DNA of 64,000 nucleotides from Anaerolineae bacterium (GCA_029907105.1 JARYMM010000001.1:55176-119175); one strand, 5' to 3'; positions 8,795 to 18,920 are shown, numbered from the stretch's first letter. Notes: generated from the sequence alone by a model not told the origin. Numbers and translations are program-made.

Positions 8795-10207
8795 ATGTCT
8801 ACTCCACTACGTTCTAAGACGCTTCTTGTCGTCCTGTTGGCAGTGACGCTGACGCTGAGCGGCTGTATGGGCCGTGTCCCGGCCACGCCGATGCCGACCA
8901 GGACGTTGCCGCCCATCGTCCAGGCCACGGCGACGCCGCGCCCTCCGGCAACCGCTACCCCTACGCCGACGGCCAGGCCCACAGAGCAGCCCACGCCCAC
9001 TCCGGCACAGCCCACGGCGACGCCTACACCCATACCGCCGACGCCATCCCCGACGCCGCTGATGACCGTCGTGCCTATGGATACCTTCATGGCCTCGCCT
9101 GACTACGGCGTGCAGGCTTTTCTGTGGTGGCGGCCGGAAATCGCCGACCGCGACCTGACCCTGATCAAGGAAGCAGGCTTCACCTGGGTCAAGCAGACCT
9201 TTGACTGGCAGATGATCGAGGGCGCTGGCAAGGGGGCTCGGGACTGGCAGAAGGCCGATGAGGTGGTGCGGCTGGTCAACGAAAAGGGGTTGAAGCTGCT
9301 GGCCCGGGTGAGCATGGACCCGGAACATCCGGTGAGGTGGGCCGGGCCGCCGCCGCAGAATGCCGACCACTTCGCCGACTTCCTTTTCGACATGGCCACT
9401 CGCTACCAGGGGATGATCCGGGCCTATCAGGTGTGGAACGAGCCCAACCTGGCGCGGGAGTGGGGCGGCAAGCGGCCCAATCCGCGGGAATACGTGATCC
9501 TGCTCAAGAAAGCCTATGACGCCATCAAGCGGGCCGACCCCAATGCCATCGTCATCACCGCCGGCATGGCCCCCACGGGCACCGACGACGCCACAGCCAT
9601 GCCCGACGACGTGTTCTACGAGGCCATGTATCAGGCCATGAGAGGCAACAGCGATGGCTACTTCGACATGCTGGGTGTGCATGGGGCGGGATTCGCCGCG
9701 CCGCCGGAACTGGACCCGGCCGTCGCCGCCGCGGACAAAGCGCGCTATGGCGGCTACCGCTTCTTCTGCTTCCGGCACGTGGAGGACATCCGCGCCATCA
9801 TGGTGCGCTATGGCGACGCCGACAAACGCATGGCCATCCTGGAGTTCGGCTGGACGACGGATCCGGTCAATCCCGCTTACAAGTGGCACGGCGCGGATGC
9901 GGGCATCACCGAGGAACTGAAAGGCCGATACCTGATCTGCGCTCTGGAGTACGCCCGGCAGCACTGGCGTCCCTGGGTTGGGGTGATGAGCCTGATCACC
10001 ATGCCCAATCTGGCCTGGCTGGAGGATGGGGACCCGACCGATGAGGAGCAGTACTGGTGGGCGATCATGGAGCCCAGCCCCATTGACCAGCTTCACCTGC
10101 GGGCGGCATACGTGCTGTTGCAGAACTATCTCCTGCGCCAGCAGGGGATCGAGCCGCCGCCGTTGCCTGGTGGCGGCAGCACCGAAGGCATGTGCCCGAC
10201 AATGTGA
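8795..10207 (+). CDS. Lipoprotein with GH39/GH5-like domain
   Basis: A 470-residue lipoprotein. The signal peptide ends in the lipobox LSGC with C24 as the lipidated residue, followed by a Pro/Thr-rich linker (about 28-90). The rest is a clan-A glycosidase-type barrel paralogous to the C-terminal domain of the gene upstream: AYQVWNEPN with E216 (acid/base candidate) and LEFGW with E350 (nucleophile candidate). The ATG at 8795 follows GTGAGG by 5 nt. The gene lies 104 bp after its paralogue and ends at an inverted repeat shared with the convergent gene. It is expected to act at the outer face of the membrane on plant or microbial polysaccharide; specificity unknown. Confidence 0.78.
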   Translation: MSTPLRSKTLLVVLLAVTLTLSGCMGRVPATPMPTRTLPPIVQATATPRPPATATPTPTARPTEQPTPTPAQPTATPTPIPPTPSPTPLMTVVPMDTFMASPDYGVQAFLWWRPEIADRDLTLIKEAGFTWVKQTFDWQMIEGAGKGARDWQKADEVVRLVNEKGLKLLARVSMDPEHPVRWAGPPPQNADHFADFLFDMATRYQGMIRAYQVWNEPNLAREWGGKRPNPREYVILLKKAYDAIKRADPNAIVITAGMAPTGTDDATAMPDDVFYEAMYQAMRGNSDGYFDMLGVHGAGFAAPPELDPAVAAADKARYGGYRFFCFRHVEDIRAIMVRYGDADKRMAILEFGWTTDPVNPAYKWHGADAGITEELKGRYLICALEYARQHWRPWVGVMSLITMPNLAWLEDGDPTDEEQYWWAIMEPSPIDQLHLRAAYVLLQNYLLRQQGIEPPPLPGGGSTEGMCPTM

Positions 10208-10240
10208 CCGTTCGAGAGCCCGTTGTGATTTACCGAATCT

Positions 10241-10274
10241 GTAAGGGCGTTGCAGCTCAGCGCAACGCCCTTAC
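10241..10274. terminator. Stem-loop between convergent genes
   Basis: Thirteen-bp perfect stem (GTAAGGGCGTTGC / its complement) with an 8-nt loop between two convergent genes, overlapping the stop of the leftward one. No clear T-run follows on either strand, so this is a candidate bidirectional terminator only. Confidence 0.5.
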
Positions 10275-10921
10275 TCTATCCTCTGCCAGTCGAGCCAGTG
10301 GCAGTTGGCATCCTTGTGTGGCCCTTCCTGATGGTGTGGCACCGGCACCTCGGGGCTGGCCGGGCGGCCGGCCTGATCGAGCACGACCAGGCGGTAGGTG
10401 ACGGCTGTGTCTGCTGGCGGGAAGAGGGGGAAATCGTAGCGGCCCAGTTCGCCCGGGCTGGACTTGGTAACGGCGAACGCCTCATTGCCCCAGGGGTCGG
10501 TGCTGCGCAGCCGCACGTTGGGCAGGGGATTGCCGTGGGCGTCCTGTACCATGCCCATGATGTACTGGCCGGGGCAGCCGCCCGCCGTGTGGCGGACAGG
10601 GCCCGCCGGCAGGAAGCGATAACTGCCCGCTGGCGTCGGCGTGGCCGTCGGGCTGGCTTCTGTGGGCTTGGGGGTGGTGTCCTCTGGACGGGGTCGCGCC
10701 GTCGGCGTGGCGGAAGGCGGGATAGGCGTCGGGGTGAGTGTGGCGGCAGGCCCGATCACGGCGGTGGGGGACAGCGCGGCGGCCGCGGGAAGCGTCGGCG
10801 GCTGCCAGGTGCGTCCGGAAGGCTCCAGGCGGCGGTTGATCAGCCGCAGCGCCAGGTAAGCTCCTGCACAGGCAGCCACCACGATGATCAGAAAGCCAAT
10901 GGCCAGACCCCTGGAACGCAT
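10271..10921 (-). CDS. Membrane-anchored Pro/Thr-linker protein with Ig-like C-terminal domain
   Basis: About 216 residues. An N-terminal membrane segment (about 6-25, RGLAIGFLIIVVAACAGAYLA) is followed by a Pro/Thr/Ala linker (about 45-98). The C-terminal domain is beta-rich and of carboxypeptidase-regulatory or SdrD-B type: YIMGMVQDAHGNPLPNVRLR followed by YDFPLFPP and TYRLVVLD. Such domains usually extend or present surface proteins. The start at 10921 is chosen over an ATG 6 nt upstream because AAGGA sits 6 nt before it. No enzymatic motif is visible. It is convergent with the GH39-like lipoprotein and divergent from tRNA-Val. Confidence 0.65.
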   Translation of the reverse strand: MRSRGLAIGFLIIVVAACAGAYLALRLINRRLEPSGRTWQPPTLPAAAALSPTAVIGPAATLTPTPIPPSATPTARPRPEDTTPKPTEASPTATPTPAGSYRFLPAGPVRHTAGGCPGQYIMGMVQDAHGNPLPNVRLRSTDPWGNEAFAVTKSSPGELGRYDFPLFPPADTAVTYRLVVLDQAGRPASPEVPVPHHQEGPHKDANCHWLDWQRIE

Positions 10922-10939
10922 GGACATTCCTTATGAAAT

Positions 10940-10968
10940 TTGCACCTTTGGGCCTTTGGTGCTATAAT
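10940..10968 (+). promoter_or_regulatory. Promoter of tRNA-Val
   Basis: -35 TTGCAC (10940-10945), 17-bp spacer, consensus -10 TATAAT (10963-10968) preceded by TGC (extended -10), 13 bp before the tRNA. Confidence 0.75.
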
Positions 10969-10981
10969 CTGCTTGTATTCA

Positions 10982-11055
<74 letters not shown>

Positions 11056-11067
11056 CTCCGGGACGAG

Positions 11068-11121
11068 AAACGTAAAACGTAAAGCGTAAGCATGATGTTG
11101 CCGGGATCACGTTTTACGTTT
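11068..11121. repeat. Inverted 7-bp-unit array after tRNA
   Basis: Thirteen-bp arms AAACGTAAAACGT (11068-11080) and ACGTTTTACGTTT (11109-11121) flanking a 28-nt loop. The arms are built from a 7-bp unit CGTAAAA/CGTAAAG. It lies between tRNA-Val and the end of infB and could terminate either; it belongs to the short-unit repeat class seen throughout the window. Confidence 0.6.
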
Positions 11122-11179
11122 TATTTGATGCCCCGCGGTGGACACGTCCTCACCCCCATCCCCGCATGCATCTGGCAGA

Positions 11180-13213
11180 TTATCTCACCCGTTCCCTCTT
11201 GTACAACTCGATCACATCCCCAACTTTGAAATCCTGGAACCCTTCCAGAGCAATGCCGCATTCAAAGCCCGCCCTGATCTCGTTGACGTCCTCTTTGAAG
11301 TGCTTCAGAGAGCTCAGCCGCCCATCATAGATGGTCTCGCCGTTGCGGGAGATACGCGCCATGGCGTTACGGGCGACGATCCCATCGGTGACGTAGCAGC
11401 CGGCGATCTTGCCACGTTGGGGAACGCGGAATATCGCCCTTATTTGGGCATGCCCGATGACCACCTCCTCGTACACCGGTTCCAGCAACCCCTTGAGTGC
11501 CTTCTCCATGTCCTCTGACAGTTTGTAAATGATGTCGTAGATGCGGATGTCTACGCCTTCGGCTTCGGCTGCTTTCTGAGCCCCCGGGTCTACGGTGACG
11601 TTGAAGCCGATGATGATGGCCTTGGAGGCGACGGCCAGCATCACATCCGATTCGGTGATGTTGCCGATTCCCTTGTGCAGTATTTTGATGCTCACCTCTT
11701 CGCTGTCCAACTCTTGCAGCGATCGCTCGATGGGTTCGATGGAGCCCTGCACGTCGGTCTTGAGAATCAGGTTCAGTTGCCTGGCCTTGCCGTTCTGCAT
11801 TTGGGCGAAGAATTCATCCAGGCTTGCCACTTTCTGGGGTGCTGGCTGTGCTTCAGCCTCTCGCTGTCGGGCGGCCCGCTCGGCGGCTTCTGCCCGGGCC
11901 GTCCTCTCATCGGGCATGACCTTGAAGATGTCGCCGGCCACAGGAACCGCCGGAAATCCCAGGATGGCGGCAGGTGTGGCCGGCGTTGCGGCGGTGATCG
12001 GCTCGCCTTTGTAGTCGAACATGGCCCGTACGCGGCCATATTCGGCGCCGATGAGGACGATATCCCCCAGGTGCAGCGTGCCGCTCTGCACCAACAGGGT
12101 GGCCACAGGCCCTCGTGTCTTATCCAGTTTGGCCTCGATCACCGTGCCGATGGCCGGTCCATCGGGATTGGCCTTGAGTTCGGCCACATCGGTGACCAGC
12201 AGGATGTTCTCCAGTAACTCCTCGATGCCCTGCCTGTACTTGGCCGAGATAGGGACGACGATCACATCCCCGCCCCACTCTTCGGGGACCAGGCCCAGGT
12301 CGGCCAGCTCCTGCTTCACACGCTCGGGGTTGGCCTCGGGCTTGTCCATCTTGTTCAGGGCGACCAGGATGGGCACCTGGGCTGCGCGGGCATGGTCAAT
12401 GGCCTCCCTGGTCTGGGGCATGACGCCGTCGTTGGCGGCGACCACCAGCACGGCCAGGTCCGTCACGTCAGCCCCGCGAGCGCGCATGGCGGTGAAGGCT
12501 TCGTGCCCCGGCGTGTCCAGAAAGGTGATTTTACGCCCGTTCACCTCCACCTGGTAGGCGCCGATATGCTGCGTGATCCCCCCCGTTTCTCCATCCACCA
12601 CGTTGGTCCTGCGGATGGCATCCAGCAGCGTGGTCTTGCCGTGGTCCACATGACCGAGCACGGTGACCACCGGTGGGCGGCTTTGCAGCTTGCCCTGTTC
12701 TTCTGTCTCCATCAACCTCTGCAGTTCCTTGCGCAGGGTGACCTTGTGCGCTTCCGGCTCTTCGGGTGTTTCTGGCTCAGGGGGCTTCGCCAACTGTACC
12801 TCGATTCCCAATTCCTCACCGACCACAAAAGCAGTCTCGAAGTCCACAGCCTCCGTAATCGGGGCCATGATGCCGTAGTTCATGAGGATTCTGATGACTT
12901 CGATAGGGCTGGTTTTCATCTCCTGCGCCAGATCACGCACTGTGATAAACTCGGGGATGACGATGCTCTTGGGAGGGGGAGGTGGCGCGGCTGGGGGGCG
13001 GGGTGCCTCGCGCGGCGGCCTGTCGGCAGGCGCGGGCCGCTGGCCTCCCTGTGGCTGCCTGGGACGCGGGCGGGATGGATCCGCTCGCTGGCCCTGGGCA
13101 GAGGAGGGCTTGCGCTGTTGTCCCGTGGCCTGCCCCTTGCCCTTTTGCGGGTTAACCTGCCGATTGGCTGAGGCTGACGGGTTGGGTTTTCCTGGATGTG
13201 CTTTCTTTGTCAT
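11180..13213 (-). CDS. infB: Translation initiation factor IF-2
   Basis: A 677-residue GTPase that positions initiator tRNA on the 30S subunit. Visible parts: a Pro/Arg/Gln-rich low-complexity N-terminus (to about 80), the IF2_N helix ([25 protein letters not shown]), the G domain with GHVDHGKT at 187-194, DTPGHEAF and NKMD, the beta-barrel domains II/IV and the C-terminal [16 protein letters not shown] segment. The ATG at 13213 follows GGAAGGAG. It is the third gene of nusA-ylxR-infB; rbfA does not follow, the next feature leftward being tRNA-Val. Confidence 0.95.
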   Translation of the reverse strand: MTKKAHPGKPNPSASANRQVNPQKGKGQATGQQRKPSSAQGQRADPSRPRPRQPQGGQRPAPADRPPREAPRPPAAPPPPPKSIVIPEFITVRDLAQEMKTSPIEVIRILMNYGIMAPITEAVDFETAFVVGEELGIEVQLAKPPEPETPEEPEAHKVTLRKELQRLMETEEQGKLQSRPPVVTVLGHVDHGKTTLLDAIRRTNVVDGETGGITQHIGAYQVEVNGRKITFLDTPGHEAFTAMRARGADVTDLAVLVVAANDGVMPQTREAIDHARAAQVPILVALNKMDKPEANPERVKQELADLGLVPEEWGGDVIVVPISAKYRQGIEELLENILLVTDVAELKANPDGPAIGTVIEAKLDKTRGPVATLLVQSGTLHLGDIVLIGAEYGRVRAMFDYKGEPITAATPATPAAILGFPAVPVAGDIFKVMPDERTARAEAAERAARQREAEAQPAPQKVASLDEFFAQMQNGKARQLNLILKTDVQGSIEPIERSLQELDSEEVSIKILHKGIGNITESDVMLAVASKAIIIGFNVTVDPGAQKAAEAEGVDIRIYDIIYKLSEDMEKALKGLLEPVYEEVVIGHAQIRAIFRVPQRGKIAGCYVTDGIVARNAMARISRNGETIYDGRLSSLKHFKEDVNEIRAGFECGIALEGFQDFKVGDVIELYKRERVR

Positions 13214-13229
13214 CTTCGCTTCTCCTTCC

Positions 13230-13544
13230 TCACGGCTCTGCACACGCTTGATCGTTCACTCCAGGCAGCGTTTGAGAGAACGCCATCAGCCCCGCTTGCG
13301 CCTCGCTGCTCAGCGTGGTCTTCAGGGCATGATCCAGCCGCCGCTGGGCCAATGCCAACTCCCAGCACGTGCGGTTCCGGCAGAGGTAAGCGCCTCGTCC
13401 GGGGAGCTTACCGCTGGGATCTATCTGCACGTCTCCTGTGGCCGTGCGCACAATGCGCACCAGCTCGCGTTTGTTGCGCGTCTGGCGGCAGGCCACACAT
13501 GTGCGCTGCGGCATGCGTCTGCGGCGTTTCTGGCCTTTGGTCAT
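13230..13544 (-). CDS. ylxR: YlxR/RnpM family RNA-binding protein
   Basis: A 104-residue member of the YlxR (DUF448) family, the customary neighbour between nusA and infB; some homologues bind RNA and modulate RNase P. Motifs: RTCVACRQTRNKRELVRIV near the N-terminus, with the CxxC of the family, and KLPGRGAYLC. A basic start (TKGQKRRRRM) suits RNA binding. It is 9 bp after nusA and 16 bp before infB, certainly one operon. The start may be the ATG at 13544 or an internal ATG 30 nt later. Confidence 0.88.
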   Translation of the reverse strand: MTKGQKRRRRMPQRTCVACRQTRNKRELVRIVRTATGDVQIDPSGKLPGRGAYLCRNRTCWELALAQRRLDHALKTTLSSEAQAGLMAFSQTLPGVNDQACAEP

Positions 13545-13553
13545 GTTGCAAAA

Positions 13554-15209
13554 TTAGGCGAATCCGTCGTAGCCACCCCAATCATCAGGTTGCTGTTTAC
13601 GGCGGCGGATGGCGATGGTCTCGCCGAGCTCCTCGTCGTAGACCAGGCGTTGCCTCTTTCTGCGGTCCTTGTCCTTCTTCTTACGCCTGGAGTCCTTTCG
13701 TCGGGTGTCTTCCTCGTCTTCGTCTTCTTCGTATGCGGGATAATCGAAATCCTCGTAGTCTTCGATTTCTTCCCACTCCCCTTCGGCCTCTTCTTCGGCC
13801 AGCTCTTCCGCGGCCGGTGTGATCTCTGCTGCCTCTGCAACTTCTATTGCTTCTTCCGCTTCTGGCTCTTCTATCGCCACCGGCTTCTCCAGGGCGGCCG
13901 GTTCGGCGGGCACTGGCACCTCGGCGACAGTTTCCGGGCGGGCTTCGGCTTCCGGCACAACGGCGGCTTCGAGCGCTTGCGCTTCCGCTTCGCCTTCGAT
14001 AGCAGGTGCCGCTTCCGCCGCCTCGGCTGTCACCTCAGCTCCGATGGCTTCTCGCCCCTCGAGGATGGCCTGGGTGGTCTCCCATAGGGCCCTCTTCTTC
14101 TGCTCGACAGCGGATGTCTCCCGACGGAGCTGTTCTTCGGCCAATTCGATCAGCCCCTCTGCCCGGGCTTCCGTTTCCCCCTTGATGTCAATGCGCCAAC
14201 CGGTGAGCTTGGCGGCCAGACGGGCATTCTGCCCTTCCTTGCCGATAGCTAGCGAGAGTTGCTTATCGGGGACGACGACCACCGCCGTGCGCCCGTTGTT
14301 GCCTTCTTGCAGCAGCACTGCCAGCGGCTTGGCCGGGCTGAGGGCGTTCTTGATGAAGGTGCGTATGTCCGGGCTCCAGGCGATGACGTCAATTTTCTCG
14401 CCGCTCAGCTCGTTGACGATGTTCTGGATGCGCGTGCCGCGCATGCCCACACAGCAACCCACCGGTTCCACACCCGGCTGCAGGGCAGCCACAGCCACCT
14501 TGGAGCGATAACCCGGCTCGCGGGCGAGGGCTTTGATCTCCACGATGCCCTTGCTGATTTCCGGCACCTCCTGCTCCAACAGACGGCGGAGCATGTTGCG
14601 ATGGCGGCGGCTGAGTTTGAGCACCGCCCCACGGTTGCCCTTGCGCACTTCCATCAGGTAGGCGCTGATGCGACTGTCACGGCGGTAGCGTTCATTGGGC
14701 AGTTGCTCTTCCTTGGTCAGCACGGCTTCCGAATGCTCCAGGTTGACGATCACATCGCCGGTCTGGGCCACATAGCGCTGCACCCGCCCCACAACGATCT
14801 CCCCTTCCTGCTCGGCGAAATGCTCGTAGGTCGTCTCGCGCTCGGCTTCGCGGATACGTTGCATGATGACCTGTTTGGCCGTCTGGGCAGCGATACGGCC
14901 GAAGTCGGCCGGTGTGCTGTCCACCAGGATGACGCTGCCGATCTCAGCCTGCGGGTCTATGGCCTGGGCCTCAGCCAGGGAGAGCTGCACCCGCGGGTCG
15001 GTGACCTTTTGCACCACCTTTTTCTCGACATAGATGAGCATCTCCCCGCTCTCGGGGTCAACCCGGGCCTGAACGCTGCCGCTGGGCATGCCGTACTTGC
15101 GCCTGTACGCCGAGGCCAGGGCCGCCTCGATGGCTTCCAGGATGACCTCCCTGGGCAATCCTTTTTCCGATGCCAGATGATTGACGGCTGCCATCAGTTG
15201 GTTTTTCAT
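13554..15209 (-). CDS. nusA: Transcription factor NusA with long acidic/basic tail
   Basis: A 551-residue protein that binds RNA polymerase and nascent RNA and acts in pausing, termination and antitermination. Order: N-terminal RNAP-binding domain (1-about 125), S1 domain ([22 protein letters not shown]), KH domains ([44 protein letters not shown]). After about residue 390 comes an unusual tail: Ala/Glu-rich (about 395-490), then a Lys/Arg/Asp-rich end. The tail is low-complexity and probably disordered. The ATG at 15209 follows AGGAG by 12 nt. rimP, usually upstream, is absent here. Driven by the promoter at 15505-15533. Confidence 0.93.
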   Translation of the reverse strand: MKNQLMAAVNHLASEKGLPREVILEAIEAALASAYRRKYGMPSGSVQARVDPESGEMLIYVEKKVVQKVTDPRVQLSLAEAQAIDPQAEIGSVILVDSTPADFGRIAAQTAKQVIMQRIREAERETTYEHFAEQEGEIVVGRVQRYVAQTGDVIVNLEHSEAVLTKEEQLPNERYRRDSRISAYLMEVRKGNRGAVLKLSRRHRNMLRRLLEQEVPEISKGIVEIKALAREPGYRSKVAVAALQPGVEPVGCCVGMRGTRIQNIVNELSGEKIDVIAWSPDIRTFIKNALSPAKPLAVLLQEGNNGRTAVVVVPDKQLSLAIGKEGQNARLAAKLTGWRIDIKGETEARAEGLIELAEEQLRRETSAVEQKKRALWETTQAILEGREAIGAEVTAEAAEAAPAIEGEAEAQALEAAVVPEAEARPETVAEVPVPAEPAALEKPVAIEEPEAEEAIEVAEAAEITPAAEELAEEEAEGEWEEIEDYEDFDYPAYEEDEDEEDTRRKDSRRKKKDKDRRKRQRLVYDEELGETIAIRRRKQQPDDWGGYDGFA

Positions 15210-15699
15210 CGCTACGCTATCGCTCCTGAGAACTCGTCTGACTCCTGTTCTGCTCGTCGGGCATCATTCCTGGAAGATGCCCTTAACAGCAAGAAAAGTG
15301 GGGGTCACCCACTTTCCCAACACAACCTCTCCAAACCGTTACCGCTCAGCCGCTGCCATCGGGTCATCAGATCTGCCGACTGGGCCGGCTAGACTCGACA
15401 CTGCGGGTTGGAAACCCTCAGCATGATGCTGCTTTCGGCCCTTTCGGGCCTGGAACTGGCAGTTTCAGACCTGGCGGCACAAGCGATCACTCTCAATCTA
15501 TGCTATTTTAGCACAGACCAACAATTCAGGCAAATCAGCGCAGGCACAGCCCTCAGCCCGCGTTTCGCATCCGCTCCCGCCGGACTGCCAGGTCTTCGGC
15601 CTTGAGGGACTCAGCCCGAAGGTTTGGCAATCCACGCCGAGCGATGCGGAAAACAGGCTCAGAGAACCCTCTCGCTTCGGCGCGGGCAAAGTCCGCCGT
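15210..15699. other. nusA upstream region
   Basis: A 490-bp stretch without a convincing gene. It holds the nusA promoter (15505-15533), small hairpins at 15419-15431 and 15437-15450 (GGCCC-TTTC-GGGCC) and, near 15571-15584, a fragment matching one arm of the palindromes at 19206 and 43661. The roughly 290-nt leader between promoter and nusA could carry autoregulatory structure; I could not fold it reliably. Confidence 0.5.
15505..15533 (-). promoter_or_regulatory. Promoter of nusA-ylxR-infB
   Basis: Minus strand: -35 TTGCCT (15528-15533), 17-bp spacer, -10 TAAAAT (15505-15510) preceded by TGC. The -10 lies inside the near-palindrome TGCTAAAATAGCA. Confidence 0.7.
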
Positions 15700-16560
15700 T
15701 TACCGTATCCTGCCGTAACGTTTTCCGACGATGGCCTGCCCCGCCGGGCTGAGGGCAAAGTCAATGAATGCCCGTACCTCGCCGGACGGCCTGCCCGGCG
15801 TGACCAGGTACAGAGGGCGGGACAGGTGATAGACGCCGCGTACGGTCGCCGGCGAGGGCAGTGCGCCTTCGATGCGCAGGACCTTCACAGAGGCGGGGTC
15901 GGCGTAGCTCATGGATACGTAGCCGATAGCCGCCTGGTGCCGGGCGACGTAGTCCACCACGGCGGCGCTGGAGGGCATGACGATGGCCGTGAGGGTGACC
16001 GGCTCCTCGCCCATCACCTGCTGCTCGAAGGCTGCCCGTGTGCCCGAACCGTCCTCGCGGCTGACGATGACGATGTCCCTCGCTTCCCCGCCCACATCCT
16101 GCCAGTCCAGCGTCCATCCGGCGTAGATGTGGCGCACCTGCAGCAGAGTCAATTCATCCACCGCGTTGTCGGGATGCACGACGATGGCGATGCCATCCCA
16201 GGCGATGGGCGTGGCGGTGTATGGCTGGGGGGTGTTTTCCTCCCGCGGCGGCAGCCAGGAACAGGCCGCCAGGTTGGTCTCTCTCATCTCCAGCCGCTCC
16301 AGCCCCACGTGTGAGCCGCCGCCTTCGACGTGCAGGCGCACGTGGGGATGCTGTTCGACATAGGCGGCAGCCAGGTCCGCAAGCAGAGGCAGCATAGTTG
16401 TGGAGCCGGCGACGCGCAGCGTGACCGGTGTCGTCGGCGGCGTCGCGGCAGTGCCGCAGGCGCATAGGCAGATGGCCAAGGACAGATACAGAATGACCAA
16501 AGGCGGAGGACGAAAGGCGAAGGACGAAGGTATGATGCGTGACATAGGGCAACGGTTCAT
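15700..16560 (-). CDS. PstS-like phosphate-binding lipoprotein
   Basis: A 286-residue periplasmic-binding protein of the PstS type. The signal peptide ends in a lipobox-like LCACG at about 32-36. Phosphate-site motifs follow: AGSTTMLPLLADL (P-loop-like) and SREDGSGTRAAFEQQVMG. The ATG at 16560 overlaps the stop of uppP as ATGA, so translation is coupled. The early signal region (PSSFAFRPPP) is encoded by a 7-bp repeat array at 16501-16535. No pstCAB genes are nearby; the link to uppP suggests phosphate handling at the envelope, or a stand-alone binding protein. Confidence 0.8.
   Translation of the reverse strand: MNRCPMSRIIPSSFAFRPPPLVILYLSLAICLCACGTAATPPTTPVTLRVAGSTTMLPLLADLAAAYVEQHPHVRLHVEGGGSHVGLERLEMRETNLAACSWLPPREENTPQPYTATPIAWDGIAIVVHPDNAVDELTLLQVRHIYAGWTLDWQDVGGEARDIVIVSREDGSGTRAAFEQQVMGEEPVTLTAIVMPSSAAVVDYVARHQAAIGYVSMSYADPASVKVLRIEGALPSPATVRGVYHLSRPLYLVTPGRPSGEVRAFIDFALSPAGQAIVGKRYGRIR
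16501..16535. repeat. 7-bp repeat array inside pstS-like signal region
   Basis: Five 7-bp units of the form AGGCGGA/GGACGAA in tandem, read in frame as part of the signal peptide of the PstS-like lipoprotein (residues about 9-20). Confidence 0.65.
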
Positions 16561-17396
16561 CGGATGAAGGCGATCAGGAGCGCGGCAAGGCCGGCGACGG
16601 CGCAGTAGGCGGCGAAAGGGTAGAGGCTGCCGCGTCGCAGGTAGCGCAGAAGGAAGCGGATGCAGGCATAGCCGCTGGCGGCGGCGGCCAGGAAGCCGAT
16701 GATCAGGGCCGGCAGTTGCTCATGGGCCCCGGCCGCGCCGAAGAGGTCCAGCAATTGCAGCAATCCGGCGCCGAAGATGATGGGCGTGGCCAGCAGGAAG
16801 GCGTAGCGGGCGGCATCGTCCCGCCGCAGCCCCCGCGCCAGCCCCATGCTCATGGTGGCCCCGGAGCGGGAGATGCCGGGGGCGATGGCCGCCGCCTGGG
16901 CCAGCCCGACGAGCAAGGCGTCGGCCAGGTTCATCTGATACGTCGTCTTGTGGCGGCGGCCCCAGCGCTCGCTGGCGGCGAGGAAGGCTGCCGTCAGCAG
17001 GAGGAAACCGGCGGTCGCCGCTGGCGTGGCGAACAGCCGCTCGAACCACTCCTCGAAGAGCCAGCCGATGAGCGCGGCGGGCACCGTGCCGATGAGGATC
17101 CACCAGGCCAGGCGCGCATCGGCTTCCACTGCCTCGTCAACCTGCGAGTTGCGTACCCGTCCTCGCAGACTGAGTAGCCATGCCCTGATCAGTTGCCACA
17201 AGTCCCGCCAGAACACGGCCAGTAAAGCGGCCAGCGTGCCCCAGTGCACCACCGTGTCGAAGAGCAGCCCTGGCGCAGGCCACTTCAGCAGCCAGGGCAC
17301 GAGCACCAGATGGCCGGAGCTGCTGACCGGTATGAATTCCGTGGCCCCCTGGACGAGGCCGAGGATGAGGGCTTGTATCAAGTTCAAGGCTGACAT
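16557..17396 (-). CDS. uppP: Undecaprenyl-diphosphate phosphatase
   Basis: A 279-residue integral membrane enzyme that recycles undecaprenyl diphosphate to the monophosphate lipid carrier for wall synthesis. Family motifs: GLVQGATEFIPVSSSGHL near the N-terminus (catalytic-type Glu and Ser) and the second signature PGISRSGATMSMGLARG. About eight membrane helices. An ATG at 17396 touches AGGAG with no spacing; the in-frame TTG at 17387 has a 9-nt spacing and gives the usual start (NLIQALILG), so it is a credible true start. Its stop overlaps the next gene by ATGA. Confidence 0.92.
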   Translation of the reverse strand: MSALNLIQALILGLVQGATEFIPVSSSGHLVLVPWLLKWPAPGLLFDTVVHWGTLAALLAVFWRDLWQLIRAWLLSLRGRVRNSQVDEAVEADARLAWWILIGTVPAALIGWLFEEWFERLFATPAATAGFLLLTAAFLAASERWGRRHKTTYQMNLADALLVGLAQAAAIAPGISRSGATMSMGLARGLRRDDAARYAFLLATPIIFGAGLLQLLDLFGAAGAHEQLPALIIGFLAAAASGYACIRFLLRYLRRGSLYPFAAYCAVAGLAALLIAFIR

Positions 17397-17440
17397 CTCC
17401 TGGGGTAAGGGTAACCCCTGTCGGATGGTGTGATCCGGGG

Positions 17441-17464
17441 TGCGTAATGCGTGATGCGTGGATG
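17441..17464. repeat. 7-bp array (GCGTRAT)
   Basis: About three units GCGTAAT/GCGTGAT in the gap upstream of uppP. Similar arrays occur at 60090-60125 and 61500-61535. Confidence 0.5.
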
Positions 17465-17631
17465 AGATTATACACCGGATTTCGGAGAGGGGAAAATGCT
17501 CACCTTGGCCTTTCGCCGCGCCTCGCTTGCTGGTGATGAAGGTCATCCCCTCGCCGTGAGCAGTTTGACAGCCTGGCCGCTTTCTGCTAGGATTCGGGAC
17601 GGAGAGCGAGCACGAGGGAGGTGCAGGCGAG

Positions 17632-17799
17632 ATGGCAAGTGGCGATCTGGCGTTCATCCTGGCGGCTTTGCTCCTCGTCTTTGTCTTCTCCGTTCTGGCG
17701 AGTCGAGTTGAGCAGGCGCTATGGCGCCGCTGCCGCAGGAATCCAGCCTTGCGGCGCTTGCAGCAGCAGATCACCCTGGGAAAGGCGCATTGCCGATGA
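17632..17799 (+). CDS. Small single-span membrane protein, 55 aa
   Basis: An ATG at 17632 with a good ribosome site (GGGAGGTG about 8 nt upstream) opens a 55-residue frame: one hydrophobic segment (residues 6-23, LAFILAALLLVFVFSVLA) followed by a strongly basic tail (WRRCRRNPALRRLQQQ). Its TGA overlaps the ATG of the DUF763 gene as ATGA, which argues that it is really translated and coupled. No family is recognised. Confidence 0.55.
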   Translation: MASGDLAFILAALLLVFVFSVLASRVEQALWRRCRRNPALRRLQQQITLGKAHCR

Positions 17800-18881
17800 C
17801 CATGAAAACCGGCACGGCGGATCTTCCCTTGCACTACGGCAAGACGCCCCGCTGGCTCTTCGAGCGCATGAAGCGGCTGGCGCGGGCCGTGGCCGAGGTC
17901 ACGGTGGAGGAGTTCGGCGCGCTGGAGTTGTTGCGGCGGCTGGCGGACCCCTTCTGGTTCCAGGCTTTCGGCTGCGTCCTGGGCTTCGACTGGCATTCCA
18001 GCGGCGTGACCACCACCACCTGCGCGGCGCTCAAGGAGGGCGTGCGGGGCCTGGAAAACGAGCTGGGGCTCTACGTCGCCGGCGGCAAGGGGGCCACCTC
18101 ACGCCGCACGCCGGCGGAGATCGAAGCCCGCGCCGCGGAGCTGGCCGTGCCCCCCGCCGGCCTGGTCTACGCCAGCCGCATGGCGGCCAAGGTGGACAAC
18201 GCCGCCCTGCAGGATGGCTACCAGATCTACCACCACACCTTCGTCTTCGACCGGGAAGGGCATTGGTGTGTCGTCCAGCAGGGGATGAACACGGCCACCC
18301 GCTACGCTCGCCGCTACCACTGGCTGAGCGAGAAGGTGAGCGATTTCGTCTGCGAGCCCCACGCCGCCGTCTGTTGCGACGAGCGGGGCGAGCCGCTGAA
18401 CATGGTGGCTGCGGAGAGCGCTGCGGCCCGGGAAGCCAGTGCGGAGCTGGCCCAGCAGAAGCCTGTATGGCTGCTGGGGGAGCTGAAGCGGTTGCAGCGG
18501 CTGGAGCTGCCGGCCCGCCACGAACTGCTGTTGCGGGACATCCACCCGGAGCGGCTGGCGCGCACCTTCCTCGCGGCTTACGAGCAGCAGCCGCGGGACT
18601 TCGAGCAATTGCTGGGCCTGGAGGGGGTGGGGCCGAAGACCATCCGCGCCCTCAGTTTGCTTGCGGAGCTGATCTACGGCGCGCCGCTGAGCTTCCGCGA
18701 TCCGGCCCGCTTCAGCTTCGCCCACGGCGGCAAGGACGGCACCCCCTATCCCGTGGACCGGCCCACCTATGATCGCTCCATCAAGATGCTCCAGCGAGCC
18801 ATCAAGCGGGCCAAACTGGGGCGGCGGGAGGAGCTGGAAGCCTTCCGGCGGCTGGCGGTATGGGAGCCGGCGGCGGACTAA
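17796..18881 (+). CDS. DUF763 domain protein
   Basis: A 361-residue protein of the DUF763 family (archaea and scattered bacteria). The family N-terminus is clear: TGTADLPLHYGKTPRWLFERMKRLA, then DPFWFQAFGCVLGFDWHSSG, and HHTFVFDREGHWCVVQQGMN. The C-terminal part contains a helix-hairpin-helix-like segment (LLGLEGVGPKTIRALSLLAE) and ends with RFSFAHGGKDGTPYPVDR, typical of the family. HhH and glycosylase-like features make a DNA-related role plausible but unproven. The ATG at 17796 overlaps the upstream small gene; an ATG 6 nt later is possible. Confidence 0.85.
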   Translation: MTMKTGTADLPLHYGKTPRWLFERMKRLARAVAEVTVEEFGALELLRRLADPFWFQAFGCVLGFDWHSSGVTTTTCAALKEGVRGLENELGLYVAGGKGATSRRTPAEIEARAAELAVPPAGLVYASRMAAKVDNAALQDGYQIYHHTFVFDREGHWCVVQQGMNTATRYARRYHWLSEKVSDFVCEPHAAVCCDERGEPLNMVAAESAAAREASAELAQQKPVWLLGELKRLQRLELPARHELLLRDIHPERLARTFLAAYEQQPRDFEQLLGLEGVGPKTIRALSLLAELIYGAPLSFRDPARFSFAHGGKDGTPYPVDRPTYDRSIKMLQRAIKRAKLGRREELEAFRRLAVWEPAAD

Positions 18882-18920
18882 GTACAGCCGCCCGTAAATT
18901 CGCTCCGAGTTTGTCTGCTC

